From Neomelitea salexigens DSM 19753 (GTDB taxonomy: Bacteria; Pseudomonadota; Gammaproteobacteria; Pseudomonadales; Spongiibacteraceae), in NCBI RefSeq assembly GCF_000422345.1, contig NZ_AULP01000002.1:124001-188000 (forward strand): a DNA stretch of 64,000 bases, given 5' to 3'. Below the pieces are notes generated by a model. That model saw nothing but the letters and a program-made list of their open reading frames with translations, was not told the DNA's origin and ran no database searches. Below are positions 7,189 to 16,326 of the stretch, one piece after another. Both the position numbers and the translations under genes were made by a program. How positions within the stretch are numbered: the first letter of the stretch is position 1; each line of letters begins with the position of its first letter.

Positions 7189-9752
7189 TGAGAACTAGAG
7201 AACACGCCATGGGCCCGTCAAACAATGAGCTCCAACTGCTATTGCAAAACAAGATGGTGGAAGAGCTTGCCGCCAAGCAGCGAGATTTTGAACTCCTTAC
7301 CAATCTATTGGAAGAGATTGTTTTTCGCTGTGACGAAAATGGCGTATTCAAGTTACTCAATGATGCCTGGGAGAGAAAAATCGGGTGGCCAGTCAACGTC
7401 AGCGTAGGCAATAGGTTCGCGGCGTATCTCGACGATCACGATTCAATACTTCGCGTTAGCGAAGGCCTTCACAAAAAGGAAGACCTCGACTGCGAGATTG
7501 TCATGACGAGCCGCTTCGGCGATATCAGGTACTTTCACCTGCGAGCCAAGAAAAAAGAATCCGATTGGTACGGCTCTTTATACGATGTGACTGAACAACG
7601 TCATACGATGGAGGCGCTCGAGCAAAGCCGAGAGCAAGCCCGAAAACTGTCTCTCGTTGCAAGCCGCACTGACAACCTCGTTGTGATTACCGATGCGCAG
7701 GGGCATGTGGAATGGGTAAATGAAAGCTTTGAAAAAATTACCGGCTTCTACCTTCATGAAGTAAGAGGCAAATCACCGGGAAAATTCCTTCAGGGTCCAG
7801 AAACGAAGGAAGAAACCATCCGTGAGATGCGCAAGGGACTTGCCAACGGCGAGGGGTTCAATGTCGAAGTCGTCAACTATAACCGCCAGGGCGTGCCCTA
7901 TTGGCTTGCTATCGACTGTACGCCTATTAAGGATGATGCGGGCAACCTTATTAACTTTATTGCCATAGAGCGTGAGGTAAGCGAACGCAAAGCCAATGAA
8001 AAGCGCCTCAAAGATAGTGAGCGGCACCACAGAACCATACTCAACTCAGTAAGCGAAGCAATCTTTCATGCCGATGAGAATCTAGACCTCTACTACGCCA
8101 ACCCCGCTTGGAGCGGCATGACCGGGCACTACTTTGGGGAAGGCGAGCACAAAAATCTAAAGGAATTCATCCATACCGACGATATTCCCCTATTACTCAG
8201 TGCGCGAGATGAAGCGCGACGGGGCAGCAGTACAACCCGACAAGAGCTACGTCTAAAGGATTACAACGGCGAATGGCGAAAAGTAGAACTGCTGCTATCG
8301 CGGATTGATCAAGAGCACGACTTCACTGGTGCACTTATTGATATAGACGAACGCTGGCAGGCAACACAGGCCATCCTTCGCGCCAAGCAGGAGGCAGAGG
8401 ACCTGTCGGAAGCCCGCACGCGCTTCGTGGCTAACATGTCACACGAAATCCGCACGCCCTTGAACGCGATTATCGGCATGAGCTCTGTACTGGAGACCAC
8501 AGCTCTCGATGAAGAACAGCGACTTTGCCTAGACACCATTTGCAACGGTGGCAACGCGCTATTGTCCGTTATTAACGACGTTCTTGACCTAGCGCGGCTA
8601 GAAAGCCAAGCCATTGAATTAGAGCGCCATGAATTTCAGCTTGCCCAACTCTGCGAGGAGGCTTTAGACCTAGTGGCGCTGAAATCAGCAGAGAAAGATA
8701 TTCATTTGGTCGCCAGCTGCGACAGCTACATTCCTCACACACTAATAGGTGATAGCCACAAAATTCGGCAGTTGCTTCTCAACTTATTGAGCAACGCCGT
8801 TAAGTTCACTGCTTCTGGAAAGGTCGTATTGTCATTTCGATGGGATCAAAGCCAATCGCCGCTGGGCACCCTTCACTTTAACGTGAGCGACTCCGGCATC
8901 GGTATTCCACCAGAGAGACTGCCGACATTATTCAACGCGTTCACCCAAGCCGACCCCTCCACCACCCGCCGTTTTGGCGGATCAGGGCTCGGGTTGGCTA
9001 TTTGCCAGCAAATCTGCTCAGCAATGGGCGGCGACATTTCCGCGACCAGCACGGTCGGCGAGGGCTCTTGCTTCACATGCAGCCTGCAGTTAGAGGCCGC
9101 AGACCTAACTCCTCCCAAGTCCGGAGGAACACTCACGCTGTTTAGTAACGACGCACATTTGCAATGCACCGCCTCATGGCTGGCGTATCAGCAGGGACTG
9201 CAAATGCAAACGCTACCACCCGACGATAGCGGCATTGCAATCTTCTACGATAACGGCGAGGGACATATAAAGACACTTTTGAACAAGCACCTACCGGATA
9301 TCACTAGCCCTTTACGACTGTGGAAGAAATTAGCCCCTTATCAAGCGCCGCAACTCAGCGGCTCCAATGCTCAGGGGAGTCGACGACTAAGCATCCTCAT
9401 CGCCGAGGACACCGTGCCCAATCAAATTGTGGTTGATGCAATGCTAAAAAAATTGGGGTACGCCGATTACACCATCGTCAACAATGGTCAGGAGGCACTG
9501 GACGCGATGGCCACTCGTCACTATGACTTGGTGTTATTGGATATTCACATGCCCATCATGGATGGTTTTACAGCAGCCAGGGAAATTCGTGCAAACGCGA
9601 ACTACAACAATACTCGTATCATAGCCGCCTCTGCAGACGTCACCACTGATGCCCAGGAGTCAGCGTCCGCAATCGGCTTTGATGATTGGCTAGCGAAGCC
9701 ATTTACACGCAAATCTCTTGAAGAGCTTCTCGAGAGCCAGCAAACAACCTAG
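7188..9752 (+). CDS. soluble PAS-PAS-PAS hybrid sensor histidine kinase/response regulator
   Basis: An 854-residue cytoplasmic hybrid kinase without membrane segments. Three PAS regions lie at about 28-142, 156-275 and 281-395. The second carries GKFLQGPE, resembling LOV-type PAS domains, but the reactive Cys is absent, so photochemistry is unlikely. HisKA has His419 in MSHEIRTPLN. The ATPase domain shows NLLSNAVKFT, DSGIGIP and GGSGLGLAIC. The C-terminal receiver (about 735-852) has Asp785 in LLDIHMP and a KPF lysine. The start overlaps the upstream cysteine hydrolase stop; ATG 7209 is an alternative. No output domain is fused, so a separate partner such as an Hpt protein is expected elsewhere. 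Confidence 0.93.
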   Translation: MRTREHAMGPSNNELQLLLQNKMVEELAAKQRDFELLTNLLEEIVFRCDENGVFKLLNDAWERKIGWPVNVSVGNRFAAYLDDHDSILRVSEGLHKKEDLDCEIVMTSRFGDIRYFHLRAKKKESDWYGSLYDVTEQRHTMEALEQSREQARKLSLVASRTDNLVVITDAQGHVEWVNESFEKITGFYLHEVRGKSPGKFLQGPETKEETIREMRKGLANGEGFNVEVVNYNRQGVPYWLAIDCTPIKDDAGNLINFIAIEREVSERKANEKRLKDSERHHRTILNSVSEAIFHADENLDLYYANPAWSGMTGHYFGEGEHKNLKEFIHTDDIPLLLSARDEARRGSSTTRQELRLKDYNGEWRKVELLLSRIDQEHDFTGALIDIDERWQATQAILRAKQEAEDLSEARTRFVANMSHEIRTPLNAIIGMSSVLETTALDEEQRLCLDTICNGGNALLSVINDVLDLARLESQAIELERHEFQLAQLCEEALDLVALKSAEKDIHLVASCDSYIPHTLIGDSHKIRQLLLNLLSNAVKFTASGKVVLSFRWDQSQSPLGTLHFNVSDSGIGIPPERLPTLFNAFTQADPSTTRRFGGSGLGLAICQQICSAMGGDISATSTVGEGSCFTCSLQLEAADLTPPKSGGTLTLFSNDAHLQCTASWLAYQQGLQMQTLPPDDSGIAIFYDNGEGHIKTLLNKHLPDITSPLRLWKKLAPYQAPQLSGSNAQGSRRLSILIAEDTVPNQIVVDAMLKKLGYADYTIVNNGQEALDAMATRHYDLVLLDIHMPIMDGFTAAREIRANANYNNTRIIAASADVTTDAQESASAIGFDDWLAKPFTRKSLEELLESQQTT

Positions 9753-9754
9753 GC

Positions 9755-10222
9755 TCAATGGCTTTCGGCACCGCGATTGACGTTTCGCCCGTTCCCATCA
9801 GCCTGGAGGTAACGGCGGCTGTCAACCCAACCTTTCTCTGTGTAGAAGCCCCAGCGGCGAACTTTCGGCCCGGTGATAAATAAGGTGAGACTATCATCGG
9901 AGAGCAAGGCCAAACGGTGTGGCGCTCTGGACATCCGTGCCGTCACAGAGCCCTGCTCAAGTACGCGCTCTGCATTGGGCTGGGTCTCTGAAATACGCCC
10001 TCGTAATACGATAGAAATATTGAACAGCCAAGGGTGATCGTGAAGGCGGCTGTCCGGGTCATCTTCTTGGACGTGGTGAAGGTATACATTGAACACGCGG
10101 TTTTTAGGCAGCAGATGCCAGCGCGTCAGGTAGCGCTCACCAATGCACTTTGAGGGAGGCGTGTCCATATGACGCTCAGCTCGCCGTTGCATGGCGAAGA
10201 GTAATGCTTGAGGTAACTTCAT
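9755..10222 (-). CDS. small cupin-like protein
   Basis: A 155-residue protein with RLHDHPW (His61, His63), a central beta-rich segment and a later His102, in the pattern of a small metal-binding cupin. No signal peptide is seen. It converges with the hybrid kinase (stops 2 nt apart). I do not recognise a named family, and the substrate is unknown. Confidence 0.65.
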   Translation of the reverse strand: MKLPQALLFAMQRRAERHMDTPPSKCIGERYLTRWHLLPKNRVFNVYLHHVQEDDPDSRLHDHPWLFNISIVLRGRISETQPNAERVLEQGSVTARMSRAPHRLALLSDDSLTLFITGPKVRRWGFYTEKGWVDSRRYLQADGNGRNVNRGAESH

Positions 10223-10280
10223 TAACTGCAGGCCAGTATACGGTCAATCAGGGGAACAAATTATAACAGCCACCGGGGCA

Positions 10281-10853
10281 TCAGACATTGTCTAACGCTT
10301 GCAGCAGGGGTTGAAGCGCCGCACTGCTATCGTAGTCACTGCGCTCCCCGCGCATTAGCGCTGCTTCGGTCAACGCTGCCAGAAGCATTCTGGCGTAGAG
10401 CTCTCTATCGCTGTCGGAAAGCTCGCGCTCCGGCCACATCTCGTCGAGACGCCGCTGTGCTTCCAGCACCACAGCACTGCGGCGCAGTCGTTCGCGACCC
10501 AGAATGTGGGGCGCATCCAGCAGCACGACCTGAACAAAGCCCGGCTGATCGCAGAGCGCCATAAATCGCTGCCACGATTCTGCCAGTCCAGCGTCACCGC
10601 CATTTTCCGACGGTGCCTGAAGGGTGGCGAGTAGTTCTGCCTCGTAAGACTCGGCGACCGCCTCGAAGAGGGCTTCCTTGTTGCCAAAGTAGTGATAGAT
10701 GGGGCGGATGGTTGTTCCGGCCTCCCGGGCAATATCCTCCAACGCCGTGGTGGAATAGCCTTTTTCACCGAATTGTTGACGAGCACAGGCCAGGACTTTT
10801 GACTGGGTCTCTTCCCGTCGCTGGGCCTGCGTGCGGCGCTGTTTTTGAACCAA
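10281..10853 (-). CDS. TetR/AcrR-family transcriptional regulator
   Basis: A 190-residue TetR-type repressor. The N-terminal helix-turn-helix is plain (TALEDIAREAGTTIRPIYHY followed by FGNKEALFEAV); the ligand-binding C-terminus is variable as usual. It is divergent from the old-yellow-enzyme gene with 95 bp between starts. A perfect inverted repeat at 10907-10927 in that gap is the likely operator, so it probably represses both itself and the reductase. The ligand is unknown. Confidence 0.92.
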   Translation of the reverse strand: MVQKQRRTQAQRREETQSKVLACARQQFGEKGYSTTALEDIAREAGTTIRPIYHYFGNKEALFEAVAESYEAELLATLQAPSENGGDAGLAESWQRFMALCDQPGFVQVVLLDAPHILGRERLRRSAVVLEAQRRLDEMWPERELSDSDRELYARMLLAALTEAALMRGERSDYDSSAALQPLLQALDNV

Positions 10854-10906
10854 TACTCTACCCTCTTAATAGCGGTGCACAGTGTAGCTTGCTTTTTGCA
10901 AAGATG

Positions 10907-10927
10907 ATATGTAGCGTTATTACATAT
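10907..10927. promoter_or_regulatory. candidate TetR operator (7-7-7 inverted repeat)
   Basis: ATATGTA, a 7-nt spacer and TACATAT form a perfect inverted repeat 22 nt before the old-yellow-enzyme ATG and 54 nt before the TetR start. Position and symmetry fit a TetR operator that blocks both divergent promoters. Confidence 0.6.
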
Positions 10928-10948
10928 AATTATTTGACCGAGTCCGCC

Positions 10949-12166
10949 ATGAATCCGACCCACCCCCCCCTCGACAGCCTCACTTCGCTGGAAAAGTGTT
11001 TCTCGCCCGCCAAGATCAATGGCCTCGAGTTAAAAAACCGACTTATCAAAGCAGGCACCTTCGAAAATATGACCCCCTTGGGGATGCCGGGCTCGGCGTT
11101 AAGTGGGTTTCACCAGCGCCTGGCGGATGGCGGCATTGCCATGACAACACTCGGCTATTGCGCGGTGACTGCCGACGGCCGACTCAATGAAAATATGATG
11201 TACATGCACGAAGGTATCCGCGAGCCCCTCACGTCGCTGATCCAGTCATTGCATGAACGCGGTACAAAAGTCTCAGGGCAAATGGGGCATTGCGGCGGGT
11301 TTTCCAAGAATCGCGAGCTACAACGCCGCCGGCCGCTGGGCCCAAGCTTCGCAATTAATGGCTTAGGCCTAAGTCACGGCATGTTCTTCGCCGATGCGAT
11401 GTCCACCCAAGATATCGATGACATGGTGGATCAGTACCGCGATGCTGCGCAATTTATGAAGTCTGTGGGTTTCGACGCGCTGGAGATCCACTTTGGCCAC
11501 GGCTATGGCCTTTGCCAATTTATCAGTCCAAAAACCAATAAGCGCCAAGATGAATATGGCGGCAGTTTGGAAAATCGCATGCGACTGCCATTGCGGGTAC
11601 TTGCTGCGGTTCGCGAAGCGGTTGGCGACACCTTTCCTATACTCGGCAAGATCAGTATGTCAGAGGGCGTACGCGGCGGGATCCATTACGACGACTCGGT
11701 TGTAATTAGTCAAATGCTCGACAGGGCCGGTATTGATGCCATCGTCTGCAGTGGCGGCACCAGCACGATGAACCCAATGCTAATGTTCCGTGGCGATAAT
11801 ATGCTGCCTACGATGCTCGCGACAGAGAAAAGCCTGCTGATGCGGCTTATTCTGCGGCTGGCAGGAAAGTCGATGTTTCGCGATTATCCCTACACGGATC
11901 TCTATTTTCTCGAGCAAGCAAAACGCATTCGCGAGGCTGTTAACTGCCAGCTAGTGTACATTGGCGGCGCAACCGGGAATGATAATTTCGCCGACCTGAT
12001 GAACGCGGGCTTTGACTTTATTCAGCTTGGGCGCAGCCTATTGAGCGACCCCGAATTACCAAATCGCAGCGCGCGCGATGCCGGTTTTAAGAGTCGCTGC
12101 GTTCACTGCAACGAATGTGTGGGAACCATCGAGAGCCCCCAGGGGATTCACTGCACCCGTTACTGA
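10949..12166 (+). CDS. NADH:flavin oxidoreductase, old yellow enzyme family
   Basis: A 405-residue TIM-barrel flavin oxidoreductase. It begins LEKCFSPAKINGLELKNRLI, the usual opening of the FMN domain. EIHFGHGYGLCQFISP corresponds to the conserved active-site strand that has EIHGAHGYL in relatives, and IQLGRSLLSDPEL is the phosphate-binding strand. The tail keeps a Cys cluster (RCVHCNECVGTI, then HC) like the iron-sulfur ligands of 2,4-dienoyl-CoA-reductase-type members, but the protein stops there, without the FAD/NAD domains. The true start is ATG 10949, not the longer open frame upstream. Reduction of an activated alkene is likely; the substrate is unknown. Probably controlled by the divergent TetR. 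Confidence 0.88.
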   Translation: MNPTHPPLDSLTSLEKCFSPAKINGLELKNRLIKAGTFENMTPLGMPGSALSGFHQRLADGGIAMTTLGYCAVTADGRLNENMMYMHEGIREPLTSLIQSLHERGTKVSGQMGHCGGFSKNRELQRRRPLGPSFAINGLGLSHGMFFADAMSTQDIDDMVDQYRDAAQFMKSVGFDALEIHFGHGYGLCQFISPKTNKRQDEYGGSLENRMRLPLRVLAAVREAVGDTFPILGKISMSEGVRGGIHYDDSVVISQMLDRAGIDAIVCSGGTSTMNPMLMFRGDNMLPTMLATEKSLLMRLILRLAGKSMFRDYPYTDLYFLEQAKRIREAVNCQLVYIGGATGNDNFADLMNAGFDFIQLGRSLLSDPELPNRSARDAGFKSRCVHCNECVGTIESPQGIHCTRY

Positions 12167-12171
12167 AAATG

Positions 12172-12600
12172 TCAGCTCCGCTTGTTTGCCGCGACGGCAT
12201 AGATAAATACGGGTAGCGCGAGGAGCGGAATCGTCCCCGGAATATAGAAACCGTAGACAATGAACGCCTCCAAGGCGGTTTCGGGGACGATTAAGCGCTT
12301 GGTAACAAACAAGGCGTTGATCAGCGGCCCGATGATATTTGCGTAGCAGCCGACAATTAGCCCCCAACGCGCCACGCTAAGCACACTGCCCTCGCGGTAT
12401 ATTGCCGGCCAAGCCGCAGCAATGGCGATGACCAGCAAGCCATTCATCAAGCCTTCCATATGCGCAAAGCGCCACACGCCGTAGGCAGGCGCGTCCTGAG
12501 GCCCCGTCGCGGCAACTGAAAATCCAATTCCGGCCAAAAGCCCTAAAAGAAGAATAATCAGGCCGTGAAATAAAACTTGCCGCTGTTGCTGAGCACCCAT
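12172..12600 (-). CDS. styrene-oxide isomerase / hydroxylaminobenzene-mutase-like membrane protein
   Basis: A 142-residue protein with four predicted membrane helices. The motif RFAHMEGLMNG and the following helix resemble the HLEGVMNG region of the hydroxylaminobenzene mutase/styrene oxide isomerase family, whose members do redox-neutral rearrangements. A later GxxANIIGPLINALF helix is also in keeping. ATG 12600 is chosen over the longer frame because AAGGAT lies upstream and the extra N-terminus is not family-like. It converges with the old-yellow-enzyme gene (5 nt apart). The family call rests on motif recognition, and a different small membrane protein remains possible. Confidence 0.6.
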   Translation of the reverse strand: MGAQQQRQVLFHGLIILLLGLLAGIGFSVAATGPQDAPAYGVWRFAHMEGLMNGLLVIAIAAAWPAIYREGSVLSVARWGLIVGCYANIIGPLINALFVTKRLIVPETALEAFIVYGFYIPGTIPLLALPVFIYAVAANKRS

Positions 12601-12693
12601 GTTATCAATCCTTATTTTTGTTATCTCAGATGTAAACTGTGTAGTGACGAGGAATGGTAGCGATAAACACATCAGGGGGAATCGTCCATTCCT

Positions 12694-12873
12694 ATGACTC
12701 ACCGCAAGGAGCAGCTTCCAGAAAAGATATGCGTCGTTTGCAATCGTCCCTTCTCATGGAGGAAGAAATGGCAGCGCGACTGGCCGTCGGTTAGGTATTG
12801 TTCAGAGAAGTGTCGGCGGTCGAAGACACGCGCTACTCAGAGAAAAACACATCCAGACGAAATGTTAAGCTAG
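12694..12873 (+). CDS. DUF2256 small zinc-ribbon-like protein
   Basis: A 59-residue protein with [14 protein letters not shown] and [10 protein letters not shown]: two Cys pairs and a Trp/Lys/Arg-rich core, the hallmark of DUF2256. The Cys pairs probably bind zinc; the function is unknown. It is divergent from the membrane protein (93 bp between starts). Its last 41 nt overlap the 3' end of the minus-strand envelope protein gene in antisense. Confidence 0.85.
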   Translation: MTHRKEQLPEKICVVCNRPFSWRKKWQRDWPSVRYCSEKCRRSKTRATQRKTHPDEMLS

Positions 12874-13825
12874 CTTCGGCATCCCAGCCCTCATCTCGTG
12901 CAAAATACAACTCGGGACTGACCGTGAAATACACCCAGTCCTCATGTATTTGGTTACGGTAGTTAGCGCCAACAAAGTACGCCGTCAGGCGACTGCGGTG
13001 CTCATTGTTCGCAAAGCCACCGAGGCGGTATTCCATCGACTCGCGCTCATTGATGCGGTACGACAGTGACAACAACTGGACGTTTTCAAAAAAATCGTTT
13101 CGGTCTTCAAACTCCAGTCCCGTGAAGTAGCGTAGGCGGTAACGCTCCCCCAGCGGCCGACTCATCGTATATTCCGTCGACTCCCCCCACCCCTTATCAC
13201 GAAACCACCAAAACTCCTGCTGGAACTCACGCTGCCACTCACCCCAATCGGAGAACGGCCGTCTAAGGCGAAGACGAGCGAAGGGCACCAGTGGGGTTCG
13301 CACACGAATACCAATACGCGCACTCCGCTTCCAATGATGCCACTCTGACAGAGGAGATATTTCAAGGCCGGTCACCGATTCCTCGCGACTCGGACGCTCG
13401 CCGCTTGAGCCGCCACGCACCCGCTCTTCCAGCGGGTTGTTTGCATCGGCATCACTGTTAAAAAACAGCTTCGTCTTTCGCTTTGTATTGGGCAGGTCCA
13501 CCTTCGCACGAAGGCGTACATCGCTTTCTAGCTCGCCGCGCTCGCCGATAGTTTGCCGCAATTGCAGCTTTAAATAGCTTTCGTTGTTGTAATCTTCCGC
13601 GGTATCTTCGTTGCTTAGATAGCGATCGACATTTTCAGCGAAAACCACCCAATTTTCGGACCATTGGTCCCTGGTCGCTTCCGCACTTTCCATTGTCCGC
13701 TCGATAAAGCTCGGGGGCGAGGAGGCTGGCAACGTCTCTCCCGCCACCACCGCTGCAGCACTGCAGAACAGAAAGGTAAGCAGAATATACAACGCTGTTT
13801 TCAAAAAGGAATTCCTCGCGGCCAT
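12833..13825 (-). CDS. probable outer-membrane protein of unknown function
   Basis: A 330-residue protein with a signal peptide ([20 protein letters not shown] to about residue 29). The body is rich in alternating aromatic and charged residues and ends in a short phenylalanine-rich strand (FRLDVFFSE), in keeping with a beta-barrel or other outer-membrane protein. ATG 13825 is chosen over the frame's upstream ATG because the signal peptide begins there. It lies downstream of the TonB-operon terminator on the same strand and so probably has its own promoter. I do not recognise a family. Confidence 0.65.
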   Translation of the reverse strand: MAARNSFLKTALYILLTFLFCSAAAVVAGETLPASSPPSFIERTMESAEATRDQWSENWVVFAENVDRYLSNEDTAEDYNNESYLKLQLRQTIGERGELESDVRLRAKVDLPNTKRKTKLFFNSDADANNPLEERVRGGSSGERPSREESVTGLEISPLSEWHHWKRSARIGIRVRTPLVPFARLRLRRPFSDWGEWQREFQQEFWWFRDKGWGESTEYTMSRPLGERYRLRYFTGLEFEDRNDFFENVQLLSLSYRINERESMEYRLGGFANNEHRSRLTAYFVGANYRNQIHEDWVYFTVSPELYFARDEGWDAEASLTFRLDVFFSE

Positions 13826-13873
13826 ACCCTGACTATAGCGGCCGCTTCGGCTGTTGGCATCGTCCAGGCAAAA

Positions 13874-13897
13874 AAAAGGCACCTTACGGTGCCTTTT
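13874..13897 (-). terminator. intrinsic terminator of the TtpC/TonB operon
   Basis: AAAAGGCACC, loop TTAC, GGTGCCTTTT form a 10-bp stem. On the minus strand it is followed by a run of U from the A tract at 13871-13877. It lies just past the TPR gene stop (13918). The symmetrical A/T flanks could also work in the other direction. Confidence 0.85.
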
Positions 13898-13917
13898 AAC
13901 GAATCATGCCAGATATA

Positions 13918-15306
13918 TCAGATGTCGTCTTTCAACGCCGCCTGACGAGCCAGCTCGCGATCCATAAACTTAATCCACTGCGACGCATAGCCTTTTGACC
14001 GCTCGTCTTTCAACGCTTGTTTGAAAGCTTTACGCGCACCTTCATAGTTCTGCAAGTTAAAGCGGGCCATACCAAGCACAAGGTTCGCAGTATCTGGACG
14101 CTTTAGATTACCTTTCTTGAAGGCATTTTCTATCGCTTTCGCAGCCTTTTCGAACTCGTCGTTGTCCAGGTAGATGCTACCTAAGCGTGACCACAGCTCG
14201 CCCTTGTCGGACTTGGCCGCCGCTTTTTCCATTACCGGAATCGCACGCTTAACTTCTTGCGACTGGCGCCATGAGTTACCGAGCAGCTCAAGGTTTTTGG
14301 AGGTAGCAGGAATCGCACCTGACTTAATACCTTTATCTAACACCTTCGCTGCTTTGTAAGGCACTTCCTGAGAAAGGAACAAGTAAGCCATATTGATCAG
14401 CTCTTTATCCTTCTCCAGCAAGCCTTGCTCATAGGCCGCTTCCATGGTGGCCGTTGCCGCCATTTCACGCTTCTGCTCGTTATACATGGCAGAAAGTTGC
14501 AGCCAGTAGGCCTTCTTCTGGTAGTGCTTCAGCGTCTCTTCGAGAATATCGACAACCTTGTTGATGTTGTTCTTCTCGTAGTAAAGGTAGCGTTGCAGTC
14601 CCCACCACTGCTCCTTGGGCACCTTGCCTCGGGATTTGTAGTCGTTGATCGCTACCTCAATATACTTGAGGGCACGAGTCAAATCCTTAAGCTGGTAATA
14701 GCCCTGGGCCAGCAGTGCATAAGCACCCGCACCCGGCTCTTCCTGCAGCTCCTTCTTCGCTTTGAACCACTCCAGCAGCACTTTCACGCCGTTTTTGTAG
14801 TCTTCTTTAACGAAATACAGCTGGGCAATGGTGTACTTGGTATTCAGCTCCATCGCTTCCGGGATATCCGGCTGCTTCACCACATTACGGTAGGCATTCA
14901 ATGCCTGCTCGTATTTCTCTTGGGTGAAATAGATGAAGGCGTACATGTTGTACAGGTTTGCCAGCTCGTAGCTGTTCAAAGAACCCCGACCCTCTTTGTC
15001 GCGCAAGGCATTGAGCATCTGGATTGCCTCAGAATACCGCTTTTCATCAGCAGCCATCTGAGCTTCGTTCAGCTTCTCAAATATCTTGGCGCGAATGGCC
15101 GGCGTACGACGCGTGCTGCGCCGCGGCTTTTCCTTTTTCTCCGCGGCGTGGACGATATTTACGCCGTCCATTTGCAGAGCGGGGGCCACCAAATTGCTAG
15201 CAACCGGGGTAGCCAGTACCGCTGCTACACCCAAGCTGAGGGAACATGCCAGCTTGACCAGCACCGGGCGCACGACTTTTGTGCTCACGTGATAATCAGA
15301 CATCAT
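13918..15306 (-). CDS. TPR protein of the TonB/TtpC system
   Basis: A 462-residue protein with an N-terminal hydrophobic/signal segment (about 14-54) followed by many tetratricopeptide-type helical pairs over about 75-450. It is the last gene of the DUF3450-TtpC-ExbB-ExbD-TonB cluster and overlaps the tonB stop by 4 nt (start ATG 15306, or the adjacent ATG 15303). TPR proteins commonly end TonB2-type clusters in marine gammaproteobacteria and are thought to act in the periplasm on the energy-transducing complex. That role here is inferred from context. Confidence 0.88.
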   Translation of the reverse strand: MMSDYHVSTKVVRPVLVKLACSLSLGVAAVLATPVASNLVAPALQMDGVNIVHAAEKKEKPRRSTRRTPAIRAKIFEKLNEAQMAADEKRYSEAIQMLNALRDKEGRGSLNSYELANLYNMYAFIYFTQEKYEQALNAYRNVVKQPDIPEAMELNTKYTIAQLYFVKEDYKNGVKVLLEWFKAKKELQEEPGAGAYALLAQGYYQLKDLTRALKYIEVAINDYKSRGKVPKEQWWGLQRYLYYEKNNINKVVDILEETLKHYQKKAYWLQLSAMYNEQKREMAATATMEAAYEQGLLEKDKELINMAYLFLSQEVPYKAAKVLDKGIKSGAIPATSKNLELLGNSWRQSQEVKRAIPVMEKAAAKSDKGELWSRLGSIYLDNDEFEKAAKAIENAFKKGNLKRPDTANLVLGMARFNLQNYEGARKAFKQALKDERSKGYASQWIKFMDRELARQAALKDDI

Positions 15307-15902
15307 TTCTCCAACTCAAAGGTGAAGCGGTTCTGGATCCCCGGTACTTCGATCGGCTCGCCATCTACCACCCGAGGCTTATATTTAAACTTCTGGGCAG
15401 CTTTGATTGATGAGCGCTCGAAGTAACCCGGAGGGCTACAATCCACGGGGGCGATATCGCGCGTGGTACCGGCTTTCGTTACGGTGTACTCAACCGTACA
15501 GTAGCCTTCAACACCTCGGCTTTGCGCGCGGCGCGGATAGATTGGCGCAACTTTAACGATAGGCAGATATTCACCATCGGACGCCGACAAACCACCAGCA
15601 GTGTTGGTCATTTGCAGGCTCTGTTGAGGCGCCATATTAACGACCTCAATGTCCGGGTTCACATCTTCCATCTCCGGCTGTTCCATATCCGGCGGTGGCT
15701 CTTCCGGTTGTTTGGGCTTATCCGGCTTTGCGTCTTTCATTGTTTCGATTTCGGTGTCCGGCATCTGAATGTCGGCCAACTTAGTACGCGGCTTCTCGTC
15801 CAACGTCTTGTCAGCTGACTCGATCAGATATGGCATTATGATGAACAGCGCTGCTGTCACCACAAATGCCAATGCGGCACCGATCAGGAGTCGAATATTC
15901 AT
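15303..15902 (-). CDS. tonB2: TonB energy transducer (TonB2 type)
   Basis: A 199-residue TonB of the short TonB2 class. It has one N-terminal membrane helix (about 4-26), a short Pro/Glu/Lys-rich spacer (KPKQPEEPPPDMEQPE) and a C-terminal TonB domain containing PIYPRRAQSRGVEGYCTVEY and FKYKPRVVDG. It carries proton-motive-force energy to outer-membrane receptors. It sits directly after exbD (6 nt gap) and overlaps the TPR gene. Confidence 0.93.
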   Translation of the reverse strand: MNIRLLIGAALAFVVTAALFIIMPYLIESADKTLDEKPRTKLADIQMPDTEIETMKDAKPDKPKQPEEPPPDMEQPEMEDVNPDIEVVNMAPQQSLQMTNTAGGLSASDGEYLPIVKVAPIYPRRAQSRGVEGYCTVEYTVTKAGTTRDIAPVDCSPPGYFERSSIKAAQKFKYKPRVVDGEPIEVPGIQNRFTFELEK

Positions 15903-15908
15903 AATTGA

Positions 15909-16316
15909 TCAGCTGTCTTCAGTGGCCAATGAAACATCGTATACGCCGGCCGCTCGGCTGGCGTCGATAACCGCAGTAACCGTTTCGGTATTCGAGGCTT
16001 TATCAGCCTGAATAACAACAGCACCTTTTGGGTTTTCGGCATGCATACGCTCAACAACCGAGCGCACTGCTCGCTTGTCGACACGACGCTTGTCGATCCA
16101 GATTTCATTAGTACCAGTAACAGCAATCAGAATATTCACATTTTCTTTCTTGCTGGCCGTTGAGGCCTCGGGGCGATTCACCTCGACACCGGCTTCTTTG
16201 ATGAACGACGCTGTGACGATAAAGAAGATCAACATGATGAAGACCACGTCGAGCATCGGCGTCAGGTCGATCTCGGAGGAGTTTTCCTCAGCACCTGCTT
16301 TGCTATGCTTTCTCAT
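15909..16316 (-). CDS. exbD2: ExbD proton-channel subunit
   Basis: A 135-residue ExbD/TolR-family protein: charged N-terminus, one membrane helix with the essential Asp (IDLTPMLDVVFIMLIFF) and a periplasmic domain. It forms the proton channel with ExbB and TtpC to energise TonB. It lies 10 nt after exbB. Confidence 0.95.
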   Translation of the reverse strand: MRKHSKAGAEENSSEIDLTPMLDVVFIMLIFFIVTASFIKEAGVEVNRPEASTASKKENVNILIAVTGTNEIWIDKRRVDKRAVRSVVERMHAENPKGAVVIQADKASNTETVTAVIDASRAAGVYDVSLATEDS

Positions 16317-16326
16317 AACTGTTCTC

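Noticed and set aside
10613-10948. Upstream in-frame extension of the old-yellow-enzyme gene
   Set aside because: It would run through the TetR gene and the operator; the family start is at ATG 10949.
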